Shown here: in pieces, positions 15,851-24,295 of the stretch
Layout: every line of letters starts with the position of its first letter
Numbering within the stretch: position 1 is the stretch's first letter
Source: CAZCSK01 sp964501265
Lineage (GTDB): Bacteria > Actinomycetota > CADDZG01 > JAHWKV01
Assembly (NCBI GenBank): GCA_964501265.1
Contig: CAZCSK010000021.1
Span: 1 to 37,706, forward strand
DNA length: 37,706 bases
Reading direction: 5' to 3'
Translations under genes and position numbers: made by a program
The notes under the pieces: generated by a model
The model's database searches: none
What the model was told of the DNA's origin: nothing
Seen by the model: the letters and a program-made list of their open reading frames with translations, nothing else

Positions 15851-16842
15851 AGCACACTTTCCCCCTTAACGACTCGCAAAAAGATCTCTTCCAAGTTGGG
15901 ATCTTGTCGGTCGATTGACTCGATCGAGGCGCTTGTGCGCCGGAGACCCTCGACGAAATCGTAGATCTGCCCGGCTTCGGTGAGTTCGGCCTCAACGATG
16001 GTCCTTGGTTCATCGGTGTCGACTCGCATGTGCGGAAACTCTTCACGGAGCGAGGCAAGCGCATCCTTATCGATCGTTCCCGAAAGCGTGAATCGGTAAG
16101 ACTGAACCCGGAACAGCTCCAGCAAGTTGGAAACGTTGTCGTCTGTGACGATCCGTCCCTTGTTGATGATGAGCACCCTCTCGCACGTTGCCTGCACCAC
16201 GTCCATGTCGTGACTTGACAGCAGGATCGTTCGCTCCCCGGTTGCCGCTAGCGTCCGCAGCGTTTGACGCAACTCGAGCGACGTCTCGACATCGAGTCCC
16301 AAGGTGGGCTCGTCGAGCAGCAGGATGGGAGTCTCCTTCACCAGCGCGCACGCAACTGCCAGTTTTTGCTGCATTCCTCGAGAAAGCGTCCGCGCTTCCG
16401 CCTTAGTTTTGTCGGTGAGATGGAATCGCTCGATGAGTTCGGCGATCAACGGGCGGGCCCGTTTCGGCGCGATGCCATGAAGGCCCGCGAACAATTCCAG
16501 ATTCTCAGCAACAGTTAGGCGCCAGTAGAGGTTGCGGTTGCCCTCCAGGACGGCGGCGATGTTGGCCACCGCGGCGCGCGGCTTAGTAGATACGTCGATA
16601 CCGTTAATATGGATGGCGCCGGCGGTAGGAGTTACCAACGTACAGATCGACTTGATCGTCGTTGTCTTCCCGGCCCCGTTGGGACCCAAAAGTCCGACGA
16701 TCTCGCCTCTGCCGACCTCGAAACTAACGTCGTCGACCGCCACGGTCTCGCCTTGCCTTCGGCTTCTGTAGACCTTACGCAGGCCCTCGACTTTGACCAC
16801 GGGGGCCCCCGGGGTCGCCGAAGAATCGCTATCCTTTGTCAT
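15847..16842 (-). CDS. ABC transporter ATP-binding protein
   Basis: The 331-residue ATPase energises the permease encoded downstream. Motifs are Walker A GPNGAGKTT (53-61), an unusual Q-loop region AAVLEGNRNLYWRLTVAENL, signature LSRGMQQKLAVACAL, Walker B ILLLDEP with TLGLD, and SSHDMD (H-loop). A C-terminal extension of about 80 residues (VQSYRFTLSGTIDKDALASL to LEEIFLRVVKGE) is typical of DrrA/CcmA-like exporters. I chose the ATG at 16842 (MTKDSDSS); the open frame extends to 16908 but overlaps the divergent methyltransferase start without family-like sequence. Confidence 0.92.
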   Translation of the reverse strand: MTKDSDSSATPGAPVVKVEGLRKVYRSRRQGETVAVDDVSFEVGRGEIVGLLGPNGAGKTTTIKSICTLVTPTAGAIHINGIDVSTKPRAAVANIAAVLEGNRNLYWRLTVAENLELFAGLHGIAPKRARPLIAELIERFHLTDKTKAEARTLSRGMQQKLAVACALVKETPILLLDEPTLGLDVETSLELRQTLRTLAATGERTILLSSHDMDVVQATCERVLIINKGRIVTDDNVSNLLELFRVQSYRFTLSGTIDKDALASLREEFPHMRVDTDEPRTIVEAELTEAGQIYDFVEGLRRTSASIESIDRQDPNLEEIFLRVVKGESVL

Positions 16843-16888
16843 GCCGGTGATACACACTACGATGTATCGGTTGGCAAAGAAGGGGTTC

Positions 16889-17788
16889 ATGGCTACAAGA
16901 ACACGCAAGTTTGGCGCCGGAGGTCGAGAGGGACATGACGCATCCCCCTTTTACGAGCGGAAACTACGGGAAGTAGTGCAACATCGATCTCGCGAGGCCG
17001 TCATCTCGCCAGTACGCAATAAACTATTCGCCAAAAGCTCAGAGACGATGGCGGAGCTACCCGACGATTGTGTCGCGCTTATGGTCACTTCGCCGCCCTA
17101 CCACGTAGGGAAGGACTATGACTCCGACGTTACTTTCGATGAGTACCTGAAGTTACTTAGTAACGTTTTCAGTGAGACCTATCGAGTGCTTGAGCCTGGG
17201 GGCCGTGCGGTAGTGAATGTCGCCAACCTTGGTCGCCGCCCCTATATTTCGCTTGCGGGATTCGTCGCCGAAATCATGGACAACATCGGATTTCTACCCA
17301 GGGGCGAGGTGATTTGGGCTAAGGGAAAGGGGGCCTCGGGCTCGTGCGCATGGGGCAGCTGGAAGTCGGCGAGCAACCCAACATTCCGAGATCTCCACGA
17401 ATACTGCCTGTGCTTCAGTAAAGAACGCTATGACCGGGCCTTAAAAGGTGAGAGCACAATCACGAGGGACGAATTTCTTCAGGCCACTCTTTCGATCTGG
17501 GAGATTCCAGCAGAATCCGCCAGTCGAGTGGGACACCCAGCTCCCTTTCCTGTAGCTCTCCCCCGCAGATTCATCGAGCTTTATACCTATCTTGGGGATT
17601 TGGTGCTCGATCCATTCGCAGGGTCTGGAAGCACCGCACTTGCGGCTGCAACTACGGGTCGGGACTATGTTGGCTACGACATTGACGAGAACTACATAAA
17701 GATCGCCGAGAATCGCCTGTCAGAGCTCGGGCTTGCCAAGGCTCTTCCGAAAAAGCCCGCACGCTCGGCCAGCAAGAAAGCGGTTTAA
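16889..17788 (+). CDS. DNA methyltransferase, permuted (beta-type) N4-cytosine/N6-adenine class
   Basis: The 299-residue enzyme transfers a methyl group from SAM to an exocyclic amino group in DNA. The catalytic motif TSPPY (67-71) comes before the SAM-binding motif DPFAGSGST (241-249), which is the beta-type order; SPPY favours N4-cytosine over adenine, without proof. In between lie GEVIWAKGKGASGSCAWGSW and LHEYCLCFSKE, a short target-recognition region. The ATG at 16889 has AAGAAGGGG just upstream. No restriction enzyme gene is nearby, so it may be a solitary methylase. It is divergent from the ABC exporter with only 46 nt between the starts. Confidence 0.9.
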   Translation: MATRTRKFGAGGREGHDASPFYERKLREVVQHRSREAVISPVRNKLFAKSSETMAELPDDCVALMVTSPPYHVGKDYDSDVTFDEYLKLLSNVFSETYRVLEPGGRAVVNVANLGRRPYISLAGFVAEIMDNIGFLPRGEVIWAKGKGASGSCAWGSWKSASNPTFRDLHEYCLCFSKERYDRALKGESTITRDEFLQATLSIWEIPAESASRVGHPAPFPVALPRRFIELYTYLGDLVLDPFAGSGSTALAAATTGRDYVGYDIDENYIKIAENRLSELGLAKALPKKPARSASKKAV

Positions 17789-17908
17789 AGGCATCGTCAT
17801 CTAGCGAAAACTGTCGAGGAATGCCCGCACTTTGATCGCCACGCTGAACCACTATCTCGTGCACTAATAACTAATGATCCGTCTACCGGATCTGCGATCC
17901 TACGCGGC

Positions 17909-18034
17909 TCATCGGAGGGCCACACCCAAAAAGTATGGCCAGATGACCAGACCCAGGACCGCTCTCCAAAAAGGCAGTCCGACGAATCCAATCGTGAACA
18001 GCCAACCCAGAAACCAGAACGATCCACCCAACAC
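17909..18034 (-). CDS. possible small membrane protein (41 aa)
   Basis: An open frame reads, from a GTG at 18034, LGGSFWFLGWLFTIGFVG and then LPFWRAVLGLVIWPYFLG, a compact one- or two-helix protein resembling small conserved inner-membrane proteins with the FLGWLFTIGF/LVIWPYFLG pattern. The same frame stays open up to 18178, overlapping the methyltransferase end, but that part looks non-coding. No convincing ribosome site precedes the GTG (AGAGGGGCG is about 19 bases away; it would fit an ATT codon better). It follows the SAM methyltransferase on the same strand. The remaining parts of 17789-18152 show nothing I can support. Confidence 0.4.
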   Translation of the reverse strand: MLGGSFWFLGWLFTIGFVGLPFWRAVLGLVIWPYFLGVALR

Positions 18035-18152
18035 ATCAACGGTAATCGATCTTCGCCCCTCTCTCGAATCATTACTCAATCCAGGCCTCCTCTGTGACTT
18101 TCGGTCTCTACAACGATAGTGCGCTTGGAGCGAAACAAAGGGTTGGCCTAAT

Positions 18153-18893
18153 TCACTCGCTTGGAGGTTTCTTGGCAATCAGGAGGAGTTCGGGGTGGTC
18201 GAAACTGGCCGCCTGCTGCGAATAGGCCCCCGGCACCACCCCGTACACGACCTGAGGGTCAAGTCCGGCGCCGTTCGCGATCCAGGTTAGCTCGCGCGGC
18301 GTGTAACAAGAGTTCCACATCGAAAAGGCCTTAGTGGTCCCGTCCTCTCCTATGACGGGGGCCTCAGACTCGCAGAACAACATCGTGGCAGGATCGAAAT
18401 TGCCGGACTCGGCCATGTGGGCTAGGACATAGAAAACGTTTACCGCAGCCACCGCCAAGCCGGCCCCGGGCCTAGCGGCCCGAGTCATGGCTTTTAGGAT
18501 CGCGAGATCATCGAGGCCCAGGCTGAAAGCGCCTTCGCAGATGCTCACGACTGCGTTGAACTCTTCATCAAACGGCATGTCCAGCGCGTTCATCTCAAAA
18601 AACGCAACATCAACTTCCTCGCGCTTGGCCCCCGCGCGCGCCACCGAAATGAACTCCGGTGACAGATCTATCCCCACGACATCGACACCCCTTTTCGCGA
18701 ATTCAATTGAATGACGGCCTGGGCCGCATCCCACGTCAAGAAGCCGGTCTCCCTGTTTCAAACGAAGGAGGTCGAACAGGAAGTCCACTTCCTGCGCCGT
18801 GCCTTGAGTAAAGGAATATCGCAGGTAAGCCGAGCCCAGATGCCCCGCTAAGTCTCGGTACCAATCCCCCGCCGGAGGGGGCACCTCACCCAT
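18153..18893 (-). CDS. class I SAM-dependent methyltransferase
   Basis: The 246-residue protein has motif I LLDVGCGPGRHS (51-62), VVGIDLSPEFISVAR (motif II), FEMNALDMPF (motif III) and FNAVVSICEGAFS (motif IV), with a C-terminal substrate part starting AAVNVFYVLAHMAESGNFDP. The substrate cannot be told. I chose the ATG at 18893 (MGEVPPPAGDWYRDLAG), which overlaps the end of the CCA-adding enzyme gene by a few bases; a longer frame back to 18956 would sit inside that gene. Confidence 0.88.
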   Translation of the reverse strand: MGEVPPPAGDWYRDLAGHLGSAYLRYSFTQGTAQEVDFLFDLLRLKQGDRLLDVGCGPGRHSIEFAKRGVDVVGIDLSPEFISVARAGAKREEVDVAFFEMNALDMPFDEEFNAVVSICEGAFSLGLDDLAILKAMTRAARPGAGLAVAAVNVFYVLAHMAESGNFDPATMLFCESEAPVIGEDGTTKAFSMWNSCYTPRELTWIANGAGLDPQVVYGVVPGAYSQQAASFDHPELLLIAKKPPSE

Positions 18894-20277
18894 TTCGTCC
18901 CTTGTACCACTCGTCGAGCCGTGCCAGGGCATCGTCTTTGTCGATCTCACCTTCATTCAGCCTTATCTCCATCAGGAAGTCCAAAGCCTCACCGATTACC
19001 CGGCCCGGACTGACTCCCAAGCGCTGCATCACTTCGTTGCCGTCAAGGGCAGGGCGCATGCGGGCCAGTTCCTCCTTGGAGGCAAGTTCACGGATTCTTG
19101 CTTCCAACTCGTCCATCCGTTCGGCAAGTTGGCGCGCTTTGTTGGGATTTCGCGTCGTGCAGTCGGCTCGCACCAAAGTGTTCAATTTCCCAAGCAACCC
19201 ACCGGCGTCCCGGACATATCTTCTGACCGCCGTGTCGGTCCATCCCATCCCGAAAGTATGAAATCGGTGGTGGAGATAGACGATTTCTCGCACTTCGGAC
19301 ACTAGCCTCGCCGGATAACGAAGTTCTCTCAAGCGATTCTCAACCATCGTCGCCCCCACGACTTCATGGTGATGGAAACTCACGGCCTTGGAAGTGATTT
19401 GGCGCGTCTTTGGCTTGCCGATGTCGTGAAGCAGCCCAGCAAGCCGCAGTGCAAGGTCGGGGTCGTCAGCGTCGAGAGTGCACACATTGTCGAGCACCGC
19501 GAGAGTGTGACGAAAGACATCCTTGTGCTTTTGGATTGGATCCTGTTCGAGCATCAAGGCGGGGAGTTCCGGCAGAAACTCCTGGGTGAGCGACGCGTTT
19601 GTCGCAAGGTCGAGCGCGACCGATGCGCTTGCACCAAGCATCAGTTTCGTGAACTCGTCACGAATGCGTTCGCTCGAGATGATCGAGAGGCGATCGTGCA
19701 TCTGCGACACAGCGGCAAGGACCGCGGAATCGACTTCGAAGCCCAGTGTTGAAACGAAACGGAACGCCCGAAGCATCCGCAATGGGTCGTCGCTGAAGGA
19801 TACCTCCGGAGATAGCGGCGTGCGGAGCCGCCGGCGCGCCAGGTCGTCCAGACCTCCAAAGGGGTCCACGAGAGCCGCATCCGGGAGCGTTATGGCCATC
19901 GCATTGACAGTGAAGTCTCGGCGTGAAAGGTCGGTCTCCAGGTCACCGGCGAAAGTGACCTCCGGATTCCGGGAGCCGGCCTGATAGACCTCGCTTCTAA
20001 AGGTGGTGACCTCCACTTTTATGTCGCCGCGCTGCGCCCCTACGGTTCCAAATTCAATACCGGTAGTCCAGGGCACCGTCCTCGACCATTCTTGGAGAAC
20101 CTTGAGAGTCTCTTCGGGCCGAGCATCCGTGGCGAAATCGAGATCGGTGTGGACGTTGCCCAAGACTGCATCGCGCACCCATCCGCCAACCAGCCACAAC
20201 CCAAAACCCGCCCGAGCAAAGGCCTGCGCCGCATCGAGCGCAACACGCGGCGGGGGGCCCGGGGTGATCTTGCTCAC
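18886..20277 (-). CDS. pcnA: CCA tRNA nucleotidyltransferase (HD-type)
   Basis: This enzyme adds or repairs the 3' CCA end of tRNAs. The 463 residues comprise the nucleotidyltransferase head with LWLVGGWVRDAVLG (27-40) and the metal-binding DLDFAT (45-50), the RRDFTVNAMAI segment, and the RNA-binding neck. A C-terminal HD domain (LAGLLHDIGKPKTRQ, HHHEVVGA) points to added phosphohydrolase activity, as in the actinobacterial PcnA. The start is a GTG without a clear ribosome site, 17 nt behind pilT on the same strand. It is the homologue of Rv3907c by position near murJ. Confidence 0.93.
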   Translation of the reverse strand: MSKITPGPPPRVALDAAQAFARAGFGLWLVGGWVRDAVLGNVHTDLDFATDARPEETLKVLQEWSRTVPWTTGIEFGTVGAQRGDIKVEVTTFRSEVYQAGSRNPEVTFAGDLETDLSRRDFTVNAMAITLPDAALVDPFGGLDDLARRRLRTPLSPEVSFSDDPLRMLRAFRFVSTLGFEVDSAVLAAVSQMHDRLSIISSERIRDEFTKLMLGASASVALDLATNASLTQEFLPELPALMLEQDPIQKHKDVFRHTLAVLDNVCTLDADDPDLALRLAGLLHDIGKPKTRQITSKAVSFHHHEVVGATMVENRLRELRYPARLVSEVREIVYLHHRFHTFGMGWTDTAVRRYVRDAGGLLGKLNTLVRADCTTRNPNKARQLAERMDELEARIRELASKEELARMRPALDGNEVMQRLGVSPGRVIGEALDFLMEIRLNEGEIDKDDALARLDEWYKGRNG

Positions 20278-20294
20278 TTTAAGAGGGATACGAG

Positions 20295-21377
20295 CTAGGT
20301 AATAAGCGAAGCTTGGCGCAGCATGATCTGGAAGTCGTGGGGACTGGTTGCCGCCTGAGTCGCCTCCTCTATGGTCACCAACCCCTTTTCGAACATCCCC
20401 ACCAGCGATTGATCGAAGGTCTGCATCCCGTAGAAACCGCTCTCGGCCACTACGTCGTGTATGAGATAGGTCTGCTCGGGATTGACGACGAGATCGAAAA
20501 CCCGGCCGTTCATGACCAATACCTCCACCGCCGGCACCCGCCCCTCGCCATCCTTGCGACGGAGCAGCCGCTGGCTGATGATCCCCTTGAGCGTGCCCGC
20601 TAGCGATATTCGGATCTGCTTTTGCTGATGCGGGGGGAAGAACTCGATGATGCGGTTCACCGTCTCGGTGGTGTCGATGGTGTGAAGAGTTGAAATGACG
20701 AGGTGTCCTGTTTCGGCAGCGTTGATGGCGGCGGAAACCGTCTCCTGGTCGCGCATCTCACCAATGAAGATCACGTCGGGGTCTTGGCGCATTGCGCGCT
20801 TCAAGGCCTGAGTGAAGTCGGAGGTGTCGATACCGATCTCGCGCTGGTTCACGATCGATAGCCGGTCGGGATGCAAGATTTCGATCGGGTCTTCGATCGT
20901 GACGATATGAACACTGCGTGTCTCATTAATGTGGCCGATCATGGCGCCAGTTGTCGTCGTCTTGCCCATACCGGTCATCCCGGTTACCAACACAAGTCCG
21001 CGAGGCTCTCCAGATAATTTCTCCACTATGGGCGGCAGCCCCAGTTCCTTAAACCCAGGAAAACCAGGAATGACGCGCCGGATAGCCAAGCCGACTGACC
21101 CCCGCTGACGAAACACGTTGCAACGGAAACGGCCGAGACCCGGGAAGGAGTAGGCGAAGTCCGCCTCCCCCAACTCAGTGAAATCCCTAGCCGCCTTTTC
21201 ATTCATGATTTCCGTCGCGCAACGCTCTGTGTCGTTGGGTCCCATTTTGGCGAACTCCGACCTGATGAGGTTCCCATGCACGCGAATAACCGGCGCGCTC
21301 CCGACCTTTAGATGAAGGTCCGACGCTTGACGTTCGACCATGTACCGCAGCAGGTCATTGATTGAAGACTCAGTCAC
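20295..21377 (-). CDS. pilT: PilT-like pilus retraction ATPase
   Basis: This hexameric cytoplasmic ATPase powers retraction of type IV pili. The 360 residues show the N-terminal PAS-like domain (SDLHLKVGSAPVIRVHG), Walker A in a variant form GMTGMGKTT (canonical is GPTGSGKST), Asp box THIV-type sequence VHIVTIEDPIEILH, Walker B DPDVIFIGEMRD, and the His box ETGHLVISTLHT. The C-terminal AIRNLIRE motif of classical PilT is not obvious. The start is taken as the second of two GTG codons (21377), six bases from AGGAGG at 21384-21389; the first at 21380 is only three bases away. It is co-directional with pcnA. A pilin gene lies 6 kb away. Confidence 0.88.
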   Translation of the reverse strand: MTESSINDLLRYMVERQASDLHLKVGSAPVIRVHGNLIRSEFAKMGPNDTERCATEIMNEKAARDFTELGEADFAYSFPGLGRFRCNVFRQRGSVGLAIRRVIPGFPGFKELGLPPIVEKLSGEPRGLVLVTGMTGMGKTTTTGAMIGHINETRSVHIVTIEDPIEILHPDRLSIVNQREIGIDTSDFTQALKRAMRQDPDVIFIGEMRDQETVSAAINAAETGHLVISTLHTIDTTETVNRIIEFFPPHQQKQIRISLAGTLKGIISQRLLRRKDGEGRVPAVEVLVMNGRVFDLVVNPEQTYLIHDVVAESGFYGMQTFDQSLVGMFEKGLVTIEEATQAATSPHDFQIMLRQASLIT

Positions 21378-21383
21378 CACTTG

Positions 21384-21389
21384 CCTCCT
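21384..21389 (-). promoter_or_regulatory. ribosome binding site deciding the pilT start
   Basis: AGGAGG on the minus strand. The pilin gene has the same TTAGGAGG context. It favours the second GTG (21377) as start. Confidence 0.6.
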
Positions 21390-21425
21390 AATTACGATTG
21401 ATAGGAAGGATACTTCCCTTCAAGC

Positions 21426-22193
21426 ATGCAAACTTTCCTTTATGTAGTTTCCGGCCTCGCGGCGGGAATATTCTCGGGCGGTTTCGGAGTGGGCGGCGCC
21501 GTCCTGGCGACTCCGCTCATTCGCCTGCTGGGGACCAGTCCCTACATTGCGGTGGGAACCACCGTTCCGGCGATCCTGCCGTCCACCATCACCGGGGCCT
21601 GGACCTACTACAAAGCGGGGCTCGTTGACCGCAGGGCGGCTTTGTGGATAGCCACAGGCGGAAGCGTGGCAGCCTTTGCCGGCGCGAAGAGCACCCGTCT
21701 ATTCGACGGCCACGTGCTCATGCTTGCGACCGCGGGCCTGCTGTTTGTTCTTGCAATAAGACTGATCCCGGACCCCCAAATTGATCCCGGGGGGTCCGCA
21801 ACTGCTACCCCCCCGGGCCCCCCCGTGGGGGCGCTGCTGGCTCTCGGGGCGATCAGCGGATTCTTCTCCGGGCTCTTGGGGATCGGTGGGGGGTTCATGA
21901 TGGTGCCGGTGATGATTCGTTTCTTACGCTTCGAAGTAAAGGTCGCTCTGGGAACTTCGCTTATGGTCATCTCGGTGACAGTCATTCCAAACATCATCGG
22001 ACATACATTGGACGGCAACATCAACTGGCGCAAGGCGCTCCTTCTGGCCGTGGGGGTCATACCTGGCGCGCGTCTCGGGGCAACCTTGGCGATCAAAGCA
22101 AAGGATCGATCGCTGCGCAGGACGCTCGCCGGAGCCCTCGCGGTAATCGCGATCGCCTACGCCGCGTTTGAGGTCATCGCATTATCGTCATGA
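21426..22193 (+). CDS. TauE/SafE family permease
   Basis: The 255-residue membrane protein has the two-fold repeated fold of the TauE/SafE (DUF81) anion exporter family: first half GIFSGGFGVGGAVLATPLIRLLG, second half GAISGFFSGLLGIGGGFMMVPVMIRFLR, each followed by helices. Family members export sulfite or organosulfur anions; the substrate here is unknown. The central loop joining the halves contains DPGGSATATPPGPP, encoded by a shortened copy of the dispersed palindromic element at 21787-21817. It overlaps the DUF6049 gene by ATGA, so it begins the operon that carries murJ. Confidence 0.88.
   Translation: MQTFLYVVSGLAAGIFSGGFGVGGAVLATPLIRLLGTSPYIAVGTTVPAILPSTITGAWTYYKAGLVDRRAALWIATGGSVAAFAGAKSTRLFDGHVLMLATAGLLFVLAIRLIPDPQIDPGGSATATPPGPPVGALLALGAISGFFSGLLGIGGGFMMVPVMIRFLRFEVKVALGTSLMVISVTVIPNIIGHTLDGNINWRKALLLAVGVIPGARLGATLAIKAKDRSLRRTLAGALAVIAIAYAAFEVIALSS
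21787..21817. repeat. dispersed palindromic element, centre-deleted copy inside a gene
   Basis: GGGGGGTCCGCA is joined to ACTGCTACCCCCC, followed by GGGCCCCCC as in the murJ copy. About 36 nt of the usual centre are missing, a multiple of three, and the remnant is read in the same frame as the murJ copy (GGSA...ATPPGPP). It lies in the central loop of the TauE-like permease. Confidence 0.75.
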
Positions 22194-24295
22194 AGATGGT
22201 GCGGTTACGGCGAACAATGTGGACCTCAATCCTGCTCGCCATTGTCATTCAAGCTACTGTGGTCGGAAAAGGGGGCTCAGCACCACCTAACGACCACAGT
22301 AGGCTACGCCCCGCGCCAGCGGCCCCTGGGATCTCCGCACGGCTGACCGAGTTTCCGGCCTTCGTCACCCAGGCCGACACGCTGCGCATTTCCCTTGAGA
22401 TCATGAACACGTCAAGCTCACCGGTGAATGGCCTGCAGGTCGCGGTTTCGATCCATGAAGGTGTTGTGACCCGCTCACAACTTCAGCGAACATTCTTAGG
22501 CAAACTGGGTGCGGCGGTGGGAAGCGACACCTTCGAGGTCGAGGCTGCCGTGCAGCCTGGCGAGGCCCGAGCGATCACCATCGAAAAACCCCTCAGTGAA
22601 ATCTCCGCTTTTCGCGCTTCCGTCGACGACCGCGCGTATCCGGTTCGCATCGTTGTCCGCAGCGGCACCCTGCGCGCGGCCCCCATCGACACTCACATGG
22701 TCTTTTTCGCAAACCCGGCACCCGAACCCCTGAGGCTTGCGGTCGTGATTCCTCTGCATTCGGCCTCGATTTACACAGTCGGTAGGTACCCGACTGCCGT
22801 TTCATCGGGAACATTGGAAAAATCGATTTCCTCCGGCGCGATCGAAGGAGTTCTGAGCGCGCTCGAGAAGTTCCCGGATGCCCCCGTGACCATTGCTCCA
22901 AGTGGACTTCTAATCGACATGCTTGGCGACATGGGCGGAGGCTATTCCCGAGGTTCCGGCGCCAAGTCCGCCCAAGTCGCGGCGGACGATCCGCGCGCGG
23001 TGGCCGCCGCCCGGGCCCTTGATCGCATCGAGGCCATCGCTCAAAGACCCAGCACCGAGTTGGTCCCCATGCCGTACTCCGCGGCATTCCTTCCCGCGCT
23101 TGTGCGATCGGGCTTGACCGACCGCGCACTGGCTCAGTTGGATGAGACCCGAAGGCGACTGGTGCAAGCCAGCGGAGCCGGGAAACTTCTCGAGGGGTGG
23201 TTTCTGCCGACCCCGGCATTATTGGATGAGAGGACGTTGACCGAGCTGACCAGAACCGGAATCGACCGGGTGATCCTTGCGGAAGCCTCGCTCCGGCGTC
23301 AGCTGCCTGCACTCACAACTGGCGCTCCATTGAATGTCACGACGCGCACGGGGGGCCGAGTGAGCGCTCTGGTGGCGGACACAGGCCTCACCGGCCTACT
23401 GATGGACATCCCGACTCTTTCCACGGCGCAGGCGCGTCAGAGATTTCTCGCTGACACGCTCACGATTTATTTGGAGCGGCCGGCAACCGAGCGAGGCGTT
23501 GTAGCCCTGGGCCCCGTCACGGGCGTCGACGGCGCCAAGCTTGAGTCCATCCTCGGACCCATTGTCGCGGCGCCGTGGTTACGACTCGTCACCCCCGGCG
23601 CAATCACTTCCGGCCGCGATAACAGGCCGCCAGTTCGAGTGGAACTTCGATCGACAGATGACATCATCAGAGCAGGACCCGAGGGGCCTGGGACCGACTA
23701 CTTCCTGGCGCTCGGCAGTGCGCGCCGCGCCCTTGATCGTTACGCGGAACTGTCTCCGCCCCCAGAGCAGACGGCGGCGTTCGAACGACGTTTACTTATC
23801 GCCGAGAGCGCCGAATGGTGGGCGTCCAAGTCGCTGACCGACAAAGGGAGATCGTTCGCACGGGAGATCCCCGCGGCCGTGGAACGGGAGCTGCGTCTCG
23901 TTAAGGGCCCGGGTCCGCAGACGATCACTCTCACGTCACGCACCGGAGTGTTACCCCTGAGCGTAAGTTCATCGCTAAAGTATCCCGTTCATATCATCGT
24001 CAAGTTGAGTTCAGACCGGCTGACCTTCCCGGACGGGCAGAGCATCAAGCTAGACGTACTTGCTCCCGGAACCAAAACTCTCACGGTGCGCACCGTCACC
24101 GAAGGAGCAGGTACATTCCCCATGCGCGTGCGGCTCGAGACTGGCGGCGGTTCATTGATATCTGAAAGCAGGCTCACCATCCGATCGACCGCCTACAGCA
24201 TCGTGGCGGTTTCCATTACTAGCGGGGCCGCATTGTTTCTTGTCCTTTGGTGGATCGCCACAGCCGCCCGGCGCCGGCTGCGCCCAAAGCCTTAA
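22190..24295 (+). CDS. DUF6049 family exported protein (Rv3909-like)
   Basis: The 701-residue protein has an N-terminal signal sequence (RRTMWTSILLAIVIQATVV), a large extracytoplasmic part and one C-terminal membrane helix (YSIVAVSITSGAALFLVLWWI) with a basic end. Visible parts are a beta-sandwich near residues 40-165 (LRISLEIMNTSSSPVNGLQV), then a segment starting PLRLAVVIPLHSASIYTVGRY that resembles a polysaccharide-deacetylase-like/TIM-barrel region of this family, and a second beta-sandwich (about 580-660). Function is unknown. In actinobacteria it directly precedes murJ, as here, which suggests a role in peptidoglycan precursor export. It is coupled to the preceding gene by ATGA and is followed at once by the murJ GTG. 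Confidence 0.85.
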   Translation: MKMVRLRRTMWTSILLAIVIQATVVGKGGSAPPNDHSRLRPAPAAPGISARLTEFPAFVTQADTLRISLEIMNTSSSPVNGLQVAVSIHEGVVTRSQLQRTFLGKLGAAVGSDTFEVEAAVQPGEARAITIEKPLSEISAFRASVDDRAYPVRIVVRSGTLRAAPIDTHMVFFANPAPEPLRLAVVIPLHSASIYTVGRYPTAVSSGTLEKSISSGAIEGVLSALEKFPDAPVTIAPSGLLIDMLGDMGGGYSRGSGAKSAQVAADDPRAVAAARALDRIEAIAQRPSTELVPMPYSAAFLPALVRSGLTDRALAQLDETRRRLVQASGAGKLLEGWFLPTPALLDERTLTELTRTGIDRVILAEASLRRQLPALTTGAPLNVTTRTGGRVSALVADTGLTGLLMDIPTLSTAQARQRFLADTLTIYLERPATERGVVALGPVTGVDGAKLESILGPIVAAPWLRLVTPGAITSGRDNRPPVRVELRSTDDIIRAGPEGPGTDYFLALGSARRALDRYAELSPPPEQTAAFERRLLIAESAEWWASKSLTDKGRSFAREIPAAVERELRLVKGPGPQTITLTSRTGVLPLSVSSSLKYPVHIIVKLSSDRLTFPDGQSIKLDVLAPGTKTLTVRTVTEGAGTFPMRVRLETGGGSLISESRLTIRSTAYSIVAVSITSGAALFLVLWWIATAARRRLRPKP

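Noticed and set aside
17797..18072. 91-residue minus-strand frame rich in Trp and Ser
   Set aside because: No family pattern or ribosome site; it overlaps the more protein-like 41-residue membrane frame.
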